From Phoronis australis (Eukaryota; Phoronida; Phoronidae), in NCBI GenBank assembly GCA_002633005.1, contig NMRA01000420.1, positions 1 to 64,000 of the forward strand: a DNA stretch of 64,000 nucleotides, given 5' to 3'. The position numbers and the translations under genes are program-made. Position 1 is the first letter of the stretch. Each line of letters begins with the position of its first letter. Positions 55,801 to 60,011 of the stretch are shown here, piece after piece. Under the pieces are notes generated by a model. That model was not told the DNA's origin, did no database searches, and saw only the letters and a program-made list of their open reading frames with translations.

Positions 55801-56857
55801 ACTGTGAAAAAGTGTACATCATCACCTGCCCATTTCATGGTCAGGGCTTATGGTTGCTACAGCATCTGATTAATTCAAATGCAAATAACGACCTGCTGTC
55901 CGTGATACGCCATTAATAGGTGCTAATAATGACCCCATCTGTTTAATGATTCTAACACTTTCAACCCCACCAACCAAATACAGTGAAATGCACCAATTAC
56001 GCCATATTGGAAGTTTTCGCACAGCGTACCAGCCAATCAGACGACAGAAGTATCAGTGATCAATCATGTGATCAAAGTGTGAACCATACAAAGCAGTTTA
56101 AGTAGTGAACCGCCAGTTACAACCCAATGTTCAACTAACTTGAATGACAATAGGATATTGCTATGGTGCTCACAGTTTACACTACAAAAATTGACATGGA
56201 GCAGGCGACACGGAACGAGTTGACACGGCGTGAGATGACATGGCGCAACTTACGTAAGCAGAAGTTTACTTGGAACAAGTCATCATCGCAGTGTCTCCAG
56301 TTTTTGCGGTTGAGCAACTTGCACCTGATCATCTCGCTCTGTGTCAACTAATGCTTCTAAACGCGAAACTGGGGCGAGGCAGATGCGATCATGTTACCTG
56401 AGCATACACACTACTGTATAAGCAGGCGACCAGTTTTAAGTTATATCTACACCTGACTTCCTTGGCCTTTTACCAGTTAAGTTGAACTGTTACCGAATTA
56501 CGAAATTTTTTCTGTTTCATGATGCAATTTTCATCTTACCATCCGAGCCGTGGATGCATGTAAACAGTCATTTCGTACTAATCTTCTTGCATCACGTCAG
56601 TTTGCAAGTTGTGTCACTGTTCATGTATATCAACTTAGACAGACGGGGGTGAAACTTCCCAGCCGGGGCCAAACTAAATGAAACACCTTTGTAAATGCAA
56701 TTAACATGTAATGAAAAAAAGCAAGCTCAATAACAATGCTGACCTTGTGTTGCGCTGAATGTACAGTTGTTGTACTGTAGGTGTACTTGACCACCTCCAC
56801 AGGCTGACATCTGGCTAGAAGACTGTTCAACCGCGGAAGGACACATTTCAGCAGCAT
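1724..56857 (-). CDS. CPS1: Carbamoyl-phosphate synthase, mitochondrial, glutamine-dependent CPS III type (partial, 29 exons)
   Basis: The enzyme makes carbamoyl phosphate from bicarbonate, two ATP and an amide or ammonia nitrogen, for the urea/arginine pathway in the mitochondrial matrix. The 29 exons listed separately join in phase to about 1,422 codons; human CPS1 has 1,500. Domains in order: presequence ~1-38; CarA-like N-terminal domain ~40-205; class I glutaminase ~215-405 (C290, H374, E376 triad); first ATP-grasp half ~418-800 with [13 protein letters not shown] at 582-594; oligomerisation region ~840-940; second ATP-grasp half ~940-1300 with [13 protein letters not shown] at 1123-1135; and MGS-like domain from ~1340. 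No dihydroorotase or aspartate transcarbamylase region follows, and a presequence is present, so it is not CAD. C290 replaces the serine of mammalian CPS I. The 3' end runs off the left edge. Confidence 0.95.
1980..2144 (-). CDS. CPS1: CPS exon 28
   Basis: Codes residues 1330-1384, phase 0 at both ends, starting [21 protein letters not shown]1332 aligns with human C1337, one of two cysteines associated with acetylglutamate-dependent CPSs. The exon joins the second ATP-grasp half to the MGS-like domain. Acceptor TACAG and donor GTAGAC. Confidence 0.93.
3301..3412. repeat. 16-bp minisatellite
   Basis: About seven tandem copies of aaagaacaagttcatg, with c/t variation at one position, in intron 27 close to exon 27. 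Each unit contains the near-palindrome gaacaagttc. Confidence 0.9.
3595..3840 (-). CDS. CPS1: CPS exon 27 (end of second ATP-grasp)
   Basis: Codes residues 1248-1329, phase 0 at both ends, starting [17 protein letters not shown]. This holds the Glu/Asn metal-ligand segment of the second ATP-grasp domain. It ends RCEMSSTGE, with C1322 aligning with human C1327. Donor is GTCAGT. Confidence 0.95.
5055..5144 (-). CDS. CPS1: CPS exon 26
   Basis: Codes residues 1218-1247, phase 0 at both ends. It includes [17 protein letters not shown], the conserved substrate-binding strand before the metal-ligand segment. Acceptor CCACAG and donor GTAAGC. Confidence 0.93.
5734..5841 (-). CDS. CPS1: CPS exon 25
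   Basis: Codes residues 1182-1217, phase 0 at both ends, with [19 protein letters not shown], the strongly conserved ATP-grasp segment. Acceptor TTGCAG and donor GTTAGT. Confidence 0.95.
6657..6878 (-). CDS. CPS1: CPS exon 24 (ATP-grasp 2 glycine-rich segment)
   Basis: Codes residues 1108-1181, phase 0 at both ends. It contains [18 protein letters not shown], the nucleotide-binding segment of the carbamate-phosphorylating half, then [20 protein letters not shown]. Acceptor AACAG and donor GTGAAG. Confidence 0.95.
7569..7763 (-). CDS. CPS1: CPS exon 23
   Basis: Codes residues 1043-1107, phase 0 at both ends. It contains [20 protein letters not shown] and [18 protein letters not shown], the Rossmann-like preATP-grasp segment of the second half. 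Acceptor TTCCAG and donor GTACGT. Confidence 0.95.
8040..9165 (+). mobile_element. Pearl/HINE-like element with ~150-bp core repeats
   Basis: A core box (CCACTAGG-type) recurs at 8054, 8193, 8354, 8496, 8642, 8803 and 8948, a spacing of about 140-161 bp. Every third copy is most alike (442-452 bp apart), so three monomer types form a higher-order unit. The array is followed by an acgg-rich microsatellite at about 9065-9118, then by a palindrome-like end (gcgtccacatataaatatgt and gggcgcat). Core repeats plus an ACGG microsatellite match the pearl elements described in bivalves, thought to be helitron-related; the assignment here is by structure only. The element sits in intron 22, and related copies occur at 20.9-22.4 kb and 37.3-37.9 kb. 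Confidence 0.65.
9826..9936 (-). CDS. CPS1: CPS exon 22
   Basis: Codes residues 1006-1042, phase 0 at both ends, with [20 protein letters not shown], a signature of the CPS large-subunit family. Acceptor TTGTAG and donor GTTTGT. Confidence 0.95.
9950..10010. repeat. 15-bp minisatellite
   Basis: About four copies of ctgcactatacctca, starting only about 15 bp upstream of the exon 22 acceptor in the gene's direction. It therefore overlaps the likely branch-point region of intron 21. Confidence 0.85.
10646..10661 (+). promoter_or_regulatory. CTCF-like motif match
   Basis: CCACCAGGTGGCACAG matches the published vertebrate CTCF core (CCASYAGRKGGCRS style). It lies in intron 21, about 80 bp beyond the exon 21 donor. 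A single motif match proves nothing about binding. Confidence 0.3.
10740..10940 (-). CDS. CPS1: CPS exon 21
   Basis: Codes residues 939-1005, phase 0 at both ends. It contains [20 protein letters not shown] and [19 protein letters not shown], the start of the second synthetase half. Acceptor TTATAG and donor GTAAGA. Confidence 0.95.
11806..11947 (-). CDS. CPS1: CPS exon 20
   Basis: Codes residues 891-938 (first codon split), with [19 protein letters not shown] and ending NISPFVKQ. This is the helical oligomerisation region. The TTTCAG acceptor at 11948-11949 was preferred over a GCAG 15 bp further in, because it restores phase with exon 19. Donor GTTATT. Confidence 0.9.
12047..12131. repeat. 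29-bp degenerate tandem repeat
   Basis: About three copies of a unit based on gatggccaagttcaagctaa, increasingly diverged to the right, just upstream of exon 20 in intron 19. Confidence 0.75.
12132..13293. other. Intron 19 sequence without recognised content
   Basis: AT-rich intron between exons 20 and 19. I see no repeat array, RNA gene or conserved reading frame in it. Confidence 0.5.
13294..13412 (-). CDS. CPS1: CPS exon 19
   Basis: Codes residues 852-891 (last codon split), starting [20 protein letters not shown] and continuing FLYKLQ. This is the conserved oligomerisation-domain entry. The donor GTACGT was chosen inside an open stretch because it gives phase 2, which exon 20 requires. 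It is preceded by the largest intron in the window. Confidence 0.9.
13924..14125. repeat. Degenerate ~50-bp tandem repeat (gttaacgccc type)
   Basis: Begins taccgtaaacgttggggtta and then repeats blocks of gttaaccgcccac, gttaaccaccc and gttaagcgcccac about every 50 bp. The same blocks occur at 19398-19580, where the right edge reads gggcgttaacccgaatgttt followed by actgta. That is the inverted form of this left edge, so both may be fragments of one terminal-inverted-repeat element. Confidence 0.6.
14126..16560. other. Intron 18 stretch with no recognised gene
   Basis: Holds an open frame at 14911-15162 (+, 83 codons) whose product has a charged helical look, but I could not assign it to a family. 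No splice-supported gene structure is evident. Confidence 0.3.
16724..17950 (-). mobile_element. 5'-truncated, decayed LINE (non-LTR retrotransposon)
   Basis: Two open segments in order on the minus strand. 17950-17528 carries the reverse-transcriptase catalytic block [12 protein letters not shown], followed by [14 protein letters not shown] and YKYLGLLI, typical of the RT palm and thumb. 17215-16724 carries a C-terminal zinc-knuckle-like block [20 protein letters not shown], typical of LINE C-termini. Between them (17216-17527) the frame is broken. The endonuclease and RT fingers are absent, so the copy is 5'-truncated near 17955 and cannot be active. It is in the same orientation as the host gene, in intron 18. 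Confidence 0.85.
17960..19397. other. Intron 18 stretch, simple repeats only
   Basis: Apart from the ataa/agta-rich simple repeat and a short hairpin (aaatgtaacaact ... agttgttacattt near 19049-19087), I see nothing assignable. Confidence 0.4.
18505..18605. repeat. Degenerate trinucleotide simple repeat
   Basis: ataata and gataat tracts grade into agt/agta tracts, a decaying microsatellite of about 100 bp. Confidence 0.85.
19398..19580. repeat. Degenerate tandem repeat related to 13.9 kb
   Basis: Blocks such as aagcgcccatg, ggttaaccgcccaccc and tttaagcgcccatg recur about every 50 bp. The array ends gggcgttaacccgaatgttt, the inverse of the left edge at 13924. Confidence 0.6.
20037..20118. 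repeat. 20-bp minisatellite
   Basis: Four copies of aaagtcacttgtgggtgcag with single-base differences, in intron 18. Confidence 0.85.
21060..21452. repeat. Assembly overlap, left copy
   Basis: This segment runs up to a single N at 21453 and is repeated almost unchanged at 21454-21849. The join at an N and near identity indicate two overlapping contig ends or haplotypes, not a biological tandem duplication. Confidence 0.75.
21454..21849. repeat. Assembly overlap, right copy
   Basis: Near-identical to 21060-21452 and starts exactly after the N. Differences are a few substitutions and small indels, as expected between alleles. Confidence 0.75.
22851..23260 (+). other. GC-richer insertion with tRNA-type B box
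   Basis: Base composition changes abruptly to GC-richer than the surroundings. Near 23180 it has cgggttcgatcccc, a perfect Pol III B-box type sequence as found in tRNAs and tRNA-derived SINEs. It opens a 137-codon frame across an N at 23252, but I recognise no protein. It may be a SINE or other insertion. Confidence 0.35.
24235..24650 (+). repeat. Left arm of a ~400-bp diverged inverted repeat
   Basis: Blocks ggaaatggcgcgt, aaacggctgtaacgggc, gattctgcatgcac, ttgacgacagtc and catacagctagctgg all reappear in reverse complement and reverse order at 28385-28765. The arms enclose about 3.7 kb. Confidence 0.7.
24659..24817. mobile_element. hAT-like MITE, copy 2
   Basis: Left end caggtgcggatccaggattt and right end aaatccaccact, the same terminal family as at 1046 and 59808. 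About 160 bp, non-coding. Confidence 0.55.
25620..25687. repeat. 35-bp direct repeat, two copies
   Basis: Two identical adjacent copies starting atctatgagtgacgatagg, present in duplication unit A and absent from unit B. Confidence 0.9.
25787..26191 (+). pseudogene. Decayed copy of the acidic 30-residue-repeat frame
   Basis: A 134-codon open frame with no ATG. It opens at GTG where the sister copy at 30388 has an ATG-containing MDEQ block. It shares [14 protein letters not shown] and two repeats around [10 protein letters not shown] / [10 protein letters not shown]. Very rich in Glu, Gln and Ser; no known domain recognised. It lies on the strand opposite the CPS transcript. Confidence 0.45.
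26880..27020 (+). mobile_element. Remnant of the pearl-like family
   Basis: gtttcatgaacatacatcaa, agggtttaggagacagagca and gccggactgagctgaca match the 3' part of the 8-kb copy (9035-9100). About 140 bp survives. Confidence 0.5.
28385..28765 (-). repeat. Right arm of the ~400-bp inverted repeat
   Basis: Reverse-complement counterpart of 24235-24650, in matching order (for example ccagctagctgtatgaagac here against catacagctagctgg there). An open frame at 28416-28619 falls inside it and is probably incidental. Confidence 0.7.
29121..29156. repeat. Short near-perfect palindrome
   Basis: caaagctgtata and tatacagctttg flank a 4-base loop. With ggt/acc ends the symmetry extends to 36 bases with one mismatch. 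Confidence 0.85.
30388..30750 (+). CDS. Uncharacterised acidic reading frame with 30-residue repeats
   Basis: A 120-codon ATG-started frame. It begins [19 protein letters not shown] and carries [20 protein letters not shown]. It then has two near-identical 30-residue repeats ([20 protein letters not shown], then [10 protein letters not shown]) before a stop. Further 90-bp repeats follow after the stop. I do not recognise the family. Its sister copy at 25787 lacks an ATG. Retention of a frame across repeats of length divisible by three does not by itself show selection. It may be a fragment of a transposon gene. Confidence 0.3.
   Translation: MEDCDENRLCMDEQLEQYSLFSEALNQQTNVLEQRRVDTEETGASQVGTENQVQCEDTQVKQVYDGRSLSEGGQIVCQVEDSDDYRSASDLSVYEGMSMSEGGQIVCQVEDSDDNRCARD
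30589..31030 (+). repeat. 90-bp tandem repeat, five copies
   Basis: Units start at about 30589, 30679, 30769, 30859 and 30943, each beginning tctctgtcagaggggggtca or a close variant. The period of 90 keeps one frame. Copies 3-5 carry stops or indels, so coding potential is lost to the right. Confidence 0.85.
31240..32362. other. End of intron 18, unassigned
   Basis: A minus-strand 131-codon frame at 31753-32148 has no ATG-proximal or domain support that I can identify. A gactgaa-rich short tandem stretch occurs near 31580-31670. Nothing else stands out. Confidence 0.3.
32363..32436 (-). repeat. tRNA-derived sequence (SINE head or tRNA pseudogene)
   Basis: Read on the minus strand it has an A-box-like tggcacagtggtttgagc, an anticodon-arm-like hairpin ctcccatttgggag, and a B box gggttcaaatcc inside a pairing T arm. 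The acceptor stem does not pair well, so a functional tRNA gene is unlikely. It lies about 50 bp beyond the exon 18 donor in intron 18. Confidence 0.5.
32486..32659 (-). CDS. CPS1: CPS exon 18 (complete copy)
   Basis: Codes residues 794-851, phase 0 at both ends, starting [18 protein letters not shown], the conserved end of the first synthetase half. It ends RIHYICK before donor GTATGT. This is the only complete copy; a truncated copy abuts the N at 34204. Confidence 0.95.
32502..34079. repeat. Haplotype/contig overlap, left copy (exons 17 and 18)
   Basis: About 1.57 kb nearly identical to 34205-35778, including introns, with scattered substitutions. The left copy ends in a minisatellite that reaches the N at 34204, and the right copy starts exactly after it. 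Confidence 0.8.
33092..33290 (-). CDS. CPS1: CPS exon 17, duplicate copy next to complete exon 18
   Basis: Encodes the same residues as 34788-34986 with no amino-acid change in the exon. It has an acceptor (ACAG) and donor (GTACGT), but cannot be spliced after a copy of exon 18 without breaking the frame. Only one copy can belong to a given mRNA. Confidence 0.75.
34056..34203. repeat. 24-bp minisatellite at a contig edge
   Basis: About six copies of gatgagtcagctactgacaa plus taaa, ending at the N. The allelic copy near 35755 has about one unit, so the locus is probably length-polymorphic. Confidence 0.9.
34205..34362 (-). CDS. CPS1: CPS exon 18, truncated duplicate copy
   Basis: Same coding sequence as 32502-32659, cut off by the N at 34204 so its donor is missing. 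Best explained as the end of an overlapping contig. Confidence 0.75.
34788..34986 (-). CDS. CPS1: CPS exon 17
   Basis: Codes residues 727-793 (first codon split), with [39 protein letters not shown] and GSSMKSVGE. It lies between exon 16 (35802) and exon 18. Acceptor TTACAG and donor GTACGT. A second copy lies at 33092-33290. Confidence 0.95.
35802..36012 (-). CDS. CPS1: CPS exon 16 (ATP-grasp 1 metal site)
   Basis: Codes residues 657-727 (both end codons split), with [25 protein letters not shown] and [20 protein letters not shown]. This is the Glu/Asn metal-ligand segment of the bicarbonate-phosphorylating half. Acceptor TTGTAG and donor GTATGT. Confidence 0.95.
36060..36160 (+). repeat. 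tRNA-derived SINE copy, plus orientation
   Basis: gagcagaaggtcctgggttt then cgagtcctggtcgtgacca, with a B-box-like core, followed by a tail with gtcacgtgatgtg. It starts about 48 bp from the exon 16 acceptor. The same family lies inverted at 36285-36410. Confidence 0.6.
36285..36410 (-). repeat. tRNA-derived SINE copy, minus orientation
   Basis: Read on the minus strand: gcagaaggtccgggttcgag then tcctggttgggacagaattc, with tail gtcatgtgatgtggcc. Same family as 36060-36160, in inverted orientation about 125 bp away. Confidence 0.6.
36563..36747. repeat. 26-bp minisatellite
   Basis: Repeated blocks of catgcgcctatagtacacac followed by ctccag, about seven copies, more diverged at both edges. 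Intron 15. Confidence 0.85.
36919..37063 (-). CDS. CPS1: CPS exon 15
   Basis: Codes residues 609-657 (last codon split), starting [20 protein letters not shown], then [20 protein letters not shown], the conserved ATP-grasp core. Acceptor TTCCAG and donor GTGAGA. Confidence 0.95.
37260..37920 (+). mobile_element. Pearl-like core-repeat element, third copy
   Basis: Blocks tttcataaaaacccatcgat, ctagagggcacagcgtagtc and ggagatgcaacagcgaaagc, and the ending atatgcgccccatatgtata, match the 8-kb element order but are well diverged. Same plus orientation. Intron 14. Confidence 0.5.
38238..38366 (-). CDS. CPS1: CPS exon 14 (ATP-grasp 1 glycine-rich segment)
   Basis: Codes residues 566-608, phase 0 at both ends. 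It contains [19 protein letters not shown], the nucleotide-binding loop of the bicarbonate-phosphorylating half. Acceptor TTGAAG (weak pyrimidine tract) and donor GTAAGT. Confidence 0.95.
39132..39289 (-). CDS. CPS1: CPS exon 13
   Basis: Codes residues 513-565 (first codon split), with [20 protein letters not shown] and [13 protein letters not shown]. Acceptor CCTAG and donor GTAATT. Confidence 0.94.
39872..40149. repeat. 21-bp minisatellite, about 13 copies
   Basis: Unit gtaaaaagtacgccttattc plus a, with g/a variants at fixed positions. Because 21 is divisible by three, frames are open on both strands (KSTPYSV repeats on plus, LNKAYFS on minus); I regard both as by-products. Intron 12. Confidence 0.95.
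40185..40648. repeat. 31-bp minisatellite, about 15 copies, ending at an N
   Basis: Unit taggccacatggctggacag plus ccagatataca. The right half uses a variant with cctggaccgcc. The array ends at the N at 40649, so its true length is probably collapsed. It directly adjoins the 21-bp array. Confidence 0.95.
40940..41129 (-). CDS. CPS1: CPS exon 12
   Basis: Codes residues 450-513 (last codon split), with [28 protein letters not shown] and [14 protein letters not shown], the first preATP-grasp domain. Acceptor TTTCAG; donor GTAGGC, chosen by phase with exon 13. Confidence 0.95.
41205..41445 (+). repeat. Long purine-rich tract with a 36-bp duplication
   Basis: About 240 bases overwhelmingly A/G on the plus strand, containing two copies of agggggcaggggacacagga plus gataggaaaaatg. 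In the CPS transcript this is a long pyrimidine tract beginning about 75 bases upstream of the exon 12 acceptor. Confidence 0.85.
42477..42572 (-). CDS. CPS1: CPS exon 11 (start of synthetase half)
   Basis: Codes residues 418-449, phase 0 at both ends, with [20 protein letters not shown], the start of the large-subunit-like region. Acceptor TTTCAG and donor GTAACA. Confidence 0.95.
42967..43140 (-). CDS. CPS1: CPS exon 10 (glutaminase His/Glu)
   Basis: Codes residues 360-417, phase 0 at both ends. It starts [20 protein letters not shown], giving the catalytic pair H374 and E376. It runs on through the linker to the synthetase half. The AQFHPEA..GPTDTE form resembles CPS III of fishes. Its acceptor (TATAG) is the last of several tandem copies; see the array at 43096-43380. 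Donor GTAAGA. Confidence 0.95.
43096..43380 (-). repeat. CPS1: Tandem array of the exon 10 splice acceptor and exon start
   Basis: Copies begin at 43096 (the real exon start region), 43151, 43204, 43259, 43312 and 43365, with alternating 55/53-bp periods. Each carries the sequence of the exon 10 acceptor plus about 14 codons of exon. Intact decoy acceptors remain, with exon starts at 43195, 43248 and 43356. The copy ending near 43303 has lost its AG. Confidence 0.9.
44283..44424 (-). CDS. CPS1: CPS exon 9, GC donor
   Basis: Codes residues 312-359 (first codon split), with [20 protein letters not shown] and [14 protein letters not shown]. It ends SNE before GCAAGC: no GT nearby keeps phase with exon 10, so intron 9 is a GC-AG intron. 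Acceptor TTACAG. Confidence 0.93.
45643..45749 (-). CDS. CPS1: CPS exon 8 (glutaminase nucleophile)
   Basis: Codes residues 277-312 (last codon split), with [20 protein letters not shown] and KLPMGNR. C290 occupies the place of the catalytic cysteine that is serine in mammalian CPS I. Acceptor CATAG; donor GTTGGT. Confidence 0.96.
45906..46034 (-). CDS. CPS1: CPS exon 7
   Basis: Codes residues 234-276, phase 0 at both ends, with [13 protein letters not shown] and [14 protein letters not shown], the oxyanion-loop region of class I glutaminases. Acceptor GGTAG and donor GTAAAA. Confidence 0.95.
46250..46384. repeat. 17-bp minisatellite abutting the exon 6 donor
   Basis: About seven to eight copies of tacactcaattaataag. 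In the CPS transcript the array starts within the first bases of intron 6: the donor GTGAGT merges into the first unit. Confidence 0.9.
46385..46474 (-). CDS. CPS1: CPS exon 6
   Basis: Codes residues 204-233, phase 0 at both ends, with [19 protein letters not shown], the first strand of the glutaminase domain. Acceptor TATAG and donor GTGAGT. Confidence 0.93.
47163..47357. repeat. 48-bp tandem repeat, four copies
   Basis: Units starting aataggtggagtaccagttt at 47171, 47219, 47267 and 47316, with increasing divergence to the right. Intron 5. Confidence 0.9.
47770..48180 (+). mobile_element. Possible LINE 3'-end fragment
   Basis: A frame-disrupted stretch resembles the C-terminal end common in LINE proteins: a Trp-Asn-Ser-Leu-Pro-like motif in gtggaattccttacca, then cctgtttaaaaaacaagtta, a Leu-Phe-Lys-Lys-type motif. 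An AT-rich tail follows. Similarity is by eye only. Confidence 0.35.
48423..48515 (-). CDS. CPS1: CPS exon 5
   Basis: Codes residues 173-203, phase 0 at both ends, with [20 protein letters not shown] and ending ISEVSCK. Acceptor TGCAG and donor GTAAGC. Confidence 0.94.
48641..48705. repeat. 22-bp tandem repeat, three copies
   Basis: gagccatatttggaaatatt repeated three times with divergence, in intron 4. Confidence 0.8.
49454..49600 (-). CDS. CPS1: CPS exon 4
   Basis: Codes residues 124-172, phase 0 at both ends, with [36 protein letters not shown] and VTKVVRER. Acceptor CACTAG and donor GTAGGT. Confidence 0.95.
50154..50305. repeat. 40-bp tandem repeat, about four copies
   Basis: Units based on gcagtgggacgttcaaatta followed by ttcacaacaccacagactgt. 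Intron 3. Confidence 0.9.
50306..52350. other. Intron 3 stretch without recognised gene
   Basis: Apart from the tandem repeat at 50737-50935 I see no gene, RNA or element I can name. Open frames here lack conserved features. Confidence 0.4.
50737..50935. repeat. ~55-bp tandem repeat, three to four copies
   Basis: Blocks ttagtacatttcccacccac and gctagtctatctaataccct recur three times with small length changes. Confidence 0.85.
52351..52495 (-). CDS. CPS1: CPS exon 3
   Basis: Codes residues 75-123 (first codon split), with [20 protein letters not shown] and [20 protein letters not shown]. This is the N-terminal domain of the glutaminase half. Acceptor TTTCAG and donor GTAAGA. Confidence 0.95.
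53915..54024 (-). CDS. CPS1: CPS exon 2
   Basis: Codes residues 39-75 (last codon split), with [20 protein letters not shown] and [12 protein letters not shown], the start of the mature enzyme. The donor GTATGT was chosen over a second GT five bases on, because it alone keeps phase with exon 3. Acceptor TTTCAG. Confidence 0.95.
54641..54890. mobile_element. ~250-bp MITE with ~30-bp inverted ends
   Basis: Left end ggggcccgttccaagaaact; right end, read inverted, ggggcccattccaacaaaat. The ends continue into tgacttaag / tgacttagc. Interior AT-rich and non-coding. Intron 1. Confidence 0.7.
54891..56743. other. Intron 1 stretch without recognised gene
   Basis: Between the MITE and exon 1. I see no conserved frame or RNA gene. 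Confidence 0.4.
56744..56857 (-). CDS. CPS1: CPS exon 1 (start codon and mitochondrial presequence)
   Basis: Codes residues 1-38, starting [20 protein letters not shown] and ending TVHSAQHK before donor GTCAGC; phase 0 into exon 2. K4, R9, R16 and K24 with a single acidic residue (E21) in a hydrophobic context fit a mitochondrial targeting sequence. An in-frame TAA lies 15 bases upstream of the ATG, so this is the first possible start. An acceptor-like TTGTAG at about 56874 suggests a separate 5' UTR exon is possible. The presequence itself is not conserved, so the assignment rests on phase, position and composition. Confidence 0.75.
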
Positions 56858-56874
56858 ATTGAAATCCTTTTACC

Positions 56875-58779
56875 TACAAGTATAAACATACTAGAATGAA
56901 GTTTCTACCACAAAGTCTTTCCTGTGTTTGAGTCCCAGCATTTGACAAGTAAACTTTTCTACAGTGGCGGCTGAGCATCCAATTTACTAGTAGGTGAGAC
57001 CTACAACACTCGGAGATAGATGCGGATCTGACTTGGGTACTCAGTGGGTGCCATAACGTAACATTGCCTGAATTGAACGGTAAATTTCCCGCCTTAGACA
57101 TCACCAATTCACTACCAGTCACTACCAATCCCTGTTCCCCCAGTTGCCACCAATCATAAGGTGGAATGTTCATAAGGTGTCAACAGGGACCTTATTTGAA
57201 AAGGCTTGTGTACATGCGTTGTGGGTCATAAAAGAGATAATGATACCTACAGCTGGCAACAGCAAGCAGAACTACTCTCGTTTATCACATTGGTGCAGAC
57301 TCATAGGAGAAATTCAAAATTACGCTCTTATAAACCATCCGACAGGCAAGTTATTTCGGGAGATCTAAGTCTTAAAATGCCGTGCGCAATTTTTAGAGCT
57401 GTGTTCACAATGATCAACAGTAAAAATGGAGAGCAAATATGCACCCCTTATATTTTTTCCCACCTTTCATTCTGAAATGGCTAATATTTCAGTTGTAAGC
57501 GAAAAAACTACACTGCCATTTTCATTTGCTCACTACATTGTGCGAGTTAGATTGTTGTAGATTTTATACAACATTCATTAAATTTGTAGTTTTACAGCAA
57601 AACTATAACTGTGTTTACTCATAATTGCAGGTATTATAGCCAATTTTGAAGTCTTTCTTTGTTGACAGTGAAACCACTTTACCGCGTAGTAATCTTTTGT
57701 GATGATTCTTCTATCTGCCGGGCTAGCCCAGACTGAATTTGAAAGACCTCGACCAAAACTTTATCAATATTAGTGGAAAAAATGCTTGTGTTCAGATTTT
57801 TACGAGGAATTTACTTTAAACATTATTGTTTACAATCCAATTCCATTAACTTAATACTGTTATTACTATTTTCTGAATCCTGTGGTCATGGTGATTCCAA
57901 AAATATATTACTTGTACTGATTGGTCCTTTCTTAGTCATAAATATAGAATTTTTCCAAGGCAATGATTTGCAACGCGGATTTAGTGAAGCAACCATTTTT
58001 AAAGTGCGACACCTTTCAGCAGGATTGATAACTAACAGTTAACCTAGAGCGAAGTTGGTTCGATGCAGAACGTGTTTCAGTGTTTGTGTATTTTAGCCTG
58101 CCAGTGATATTAGTTATCTTATTACCTAACTTCCACTTGTTTGAAACAGTTTTTGTCTCTTAGACGACACATGTTCGACATAACACGATCTGAAATTTGT
58201 CTGTGAGAAGTCATGTGTTTTCGAGGATGACATTTGCCCGTGAGAACACACACTTTTTTTTCTAAAGAAAAAGTTGATGAGCCCAGGCTATCCGGAGTTA
58301 CCCCATATGCCAACTCCGGAAGGTCTCTCACCACGATTTATTGTCTATACCCCTAAATGTCGATTGATTCTACTTCGATCCCTGTCGCCGCTCATTCCAC
58401 CTCACTCCGCCATTCTTATACATCATATTTCTCCACTGAATGCTGGAGGACGATTGCAATGCGTGTACCCCCCACCCCACCTAACATATGCCTATTACAC
58501 GACATCAGAGTGGAGGTTAGAAAGTGTGTATGCCAGCCTGGTCGTACTCAGGGAGAACTGAAGACAAATTCCATGACAAAAAGACGTTTCAGGACGGTTG
58601 TTGGGACCTGAAGTTACAAGGTAGTCACAAGAGTCTTGCATGATGATCAACAGAACGCTGGCCAGGATGGACCCAATCGGTAACCGTAAAATAGTCATGC
58701 TAAACATACAAAAAATTGTAGTGTTGTAGATGTGTTGAATTATATGAGCCTCTGTTAGCTACTCGCTAACGGGCAATTG
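56875..58779. other. Upstream flank of the CPS gene
   Basis: Contains the promoter if exon 1 is also the first transcribed exon. I see no clear TATA box and no conserved reading frame. Confidence 0.35.
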
Positions 58780-58855
58780 CCTATTAGCTGAATGGTTAGC
58801 ACGCTTGCCGGTTTTATGGGGGTCGCGGGTTCGATCCCCGGGTCGGGTAATCTCG
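58780..58855 (+). repeat. tRNA-like sequence (pseudogene or SINE head)
   Basis: A-box-like tagctgaatggttagc at 58785-58800 and a perfect B box gggttcgatcccc at 58827-58839, spaced as in a tRNA gene. The acceptor and anticodon stems do not pair properly, so it is more likely tRNA-derived than a working tRNA. Confidence 0.5.
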
Positions 58856-59807
58856 GCTATTACTACAGCAGTGTCTCTCAAAAGCCTTGTCACATCACTC
58901 ATTATAAATTGCAGACAACATAGCCATAGAATTACTCAGGAATTTACTGGACTGCTTCCCTTGTAATGTTATTTCAAGTTAACCGAGATAAATGTCGAAA
59001 ATAACACATGACTATGAGCTGTTGACTTGTTGCAGACATGCTTCCGGTGAATCGTATGAGGGTGAGCCTCTCTTTAGCCACTCGCAATGATGATTACAAC
59101 ATCGTAGACGTAGACAACTGCAGAGCCTCAATATCGAGTTCAACCAACGGGCATGCAACGACCACATAGGCCTACAGTTAGGCCCTAACTGTGGTTAGGG
59201 TTGGTCCCAGTTCACCGGTTGAGTTAGGTTCACTAAGCCAGGGTCGACGCGCTTAAAATCACAGCTAATTTAATTACTTACCAGACAAATACCTTACCAG
59301 GAATGAGCGAGCTTATTCCCCCGCGAGAATACGAGAGTTTCTCCGCAATGTGTCCTTCTTACAAGCCCTGTTTGGGCTAAATGATGCAATCCAGTCAGAT
59401 ACGAGACACAGACCCAGTCGCCTCAATGACAAGAAAAAACACGTGTAAACAATATTTAGGTCACATGGGGACACTTGACCCGAACGCATGTAGCATATAT
59501 AGGTCAAGTTTCATGAGCAAGAGGGAGACCGCATAAAGACTGCAACTAACTAGTACGCCGGGGACTGGAGGTCGGACGAGGACTGGGGCTAATTATTGTA
59601 GAGACTCTAGTGATGACGCACTCCCACCGCGATACTCCTCCACAGTCATGTGGTACGTGCCGTAGCACACAAAAGATGCAGGCGCCGGCGGGCAAAAAAC
59701 CAACTATTTCACAGTGCTTACCGTAGACTATAGTTCAATAGTTGTCTATAATCTATGGTGCCACGTACTCGGCACTCCAACTTCAGTATTCTCTCAGCCT
59801 ACTTATA

Positions 59808-60011
59808 CAGTGGCGAATCTAGGATACCATAAGGGGGGCAACAGGCTCAGGCTGCCTCGGGGAATTGGGCAAAGCGTGGCGGTCATATGTGTACCAGCGC
59901 CCCTAAAAGTTGCAAGGGGTCCGGCCGAAGTATGTACCGTCTGTTCGGAAAGTCTGTCGACTAAAAAAAAAANGGGCACTGCCCCCTCCGGCCCCTTGTA
60001 AATCCGCCTAT
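59808..60011. mobile_element. hAT-like MITE, copy 3
   Basis: Left end cagtggcgaatctaggatac and right end gtaaatccgccta. It includes a G-rich start and C-rich end that could pair. An N lies at 59973 within a homopolymer. Confidence 0.55.

Noticed and set aside
58780-58855. Functional tRNA gene
   Set aside because: A and B boxes are good but the acceptor and anticodon stems do not pair.
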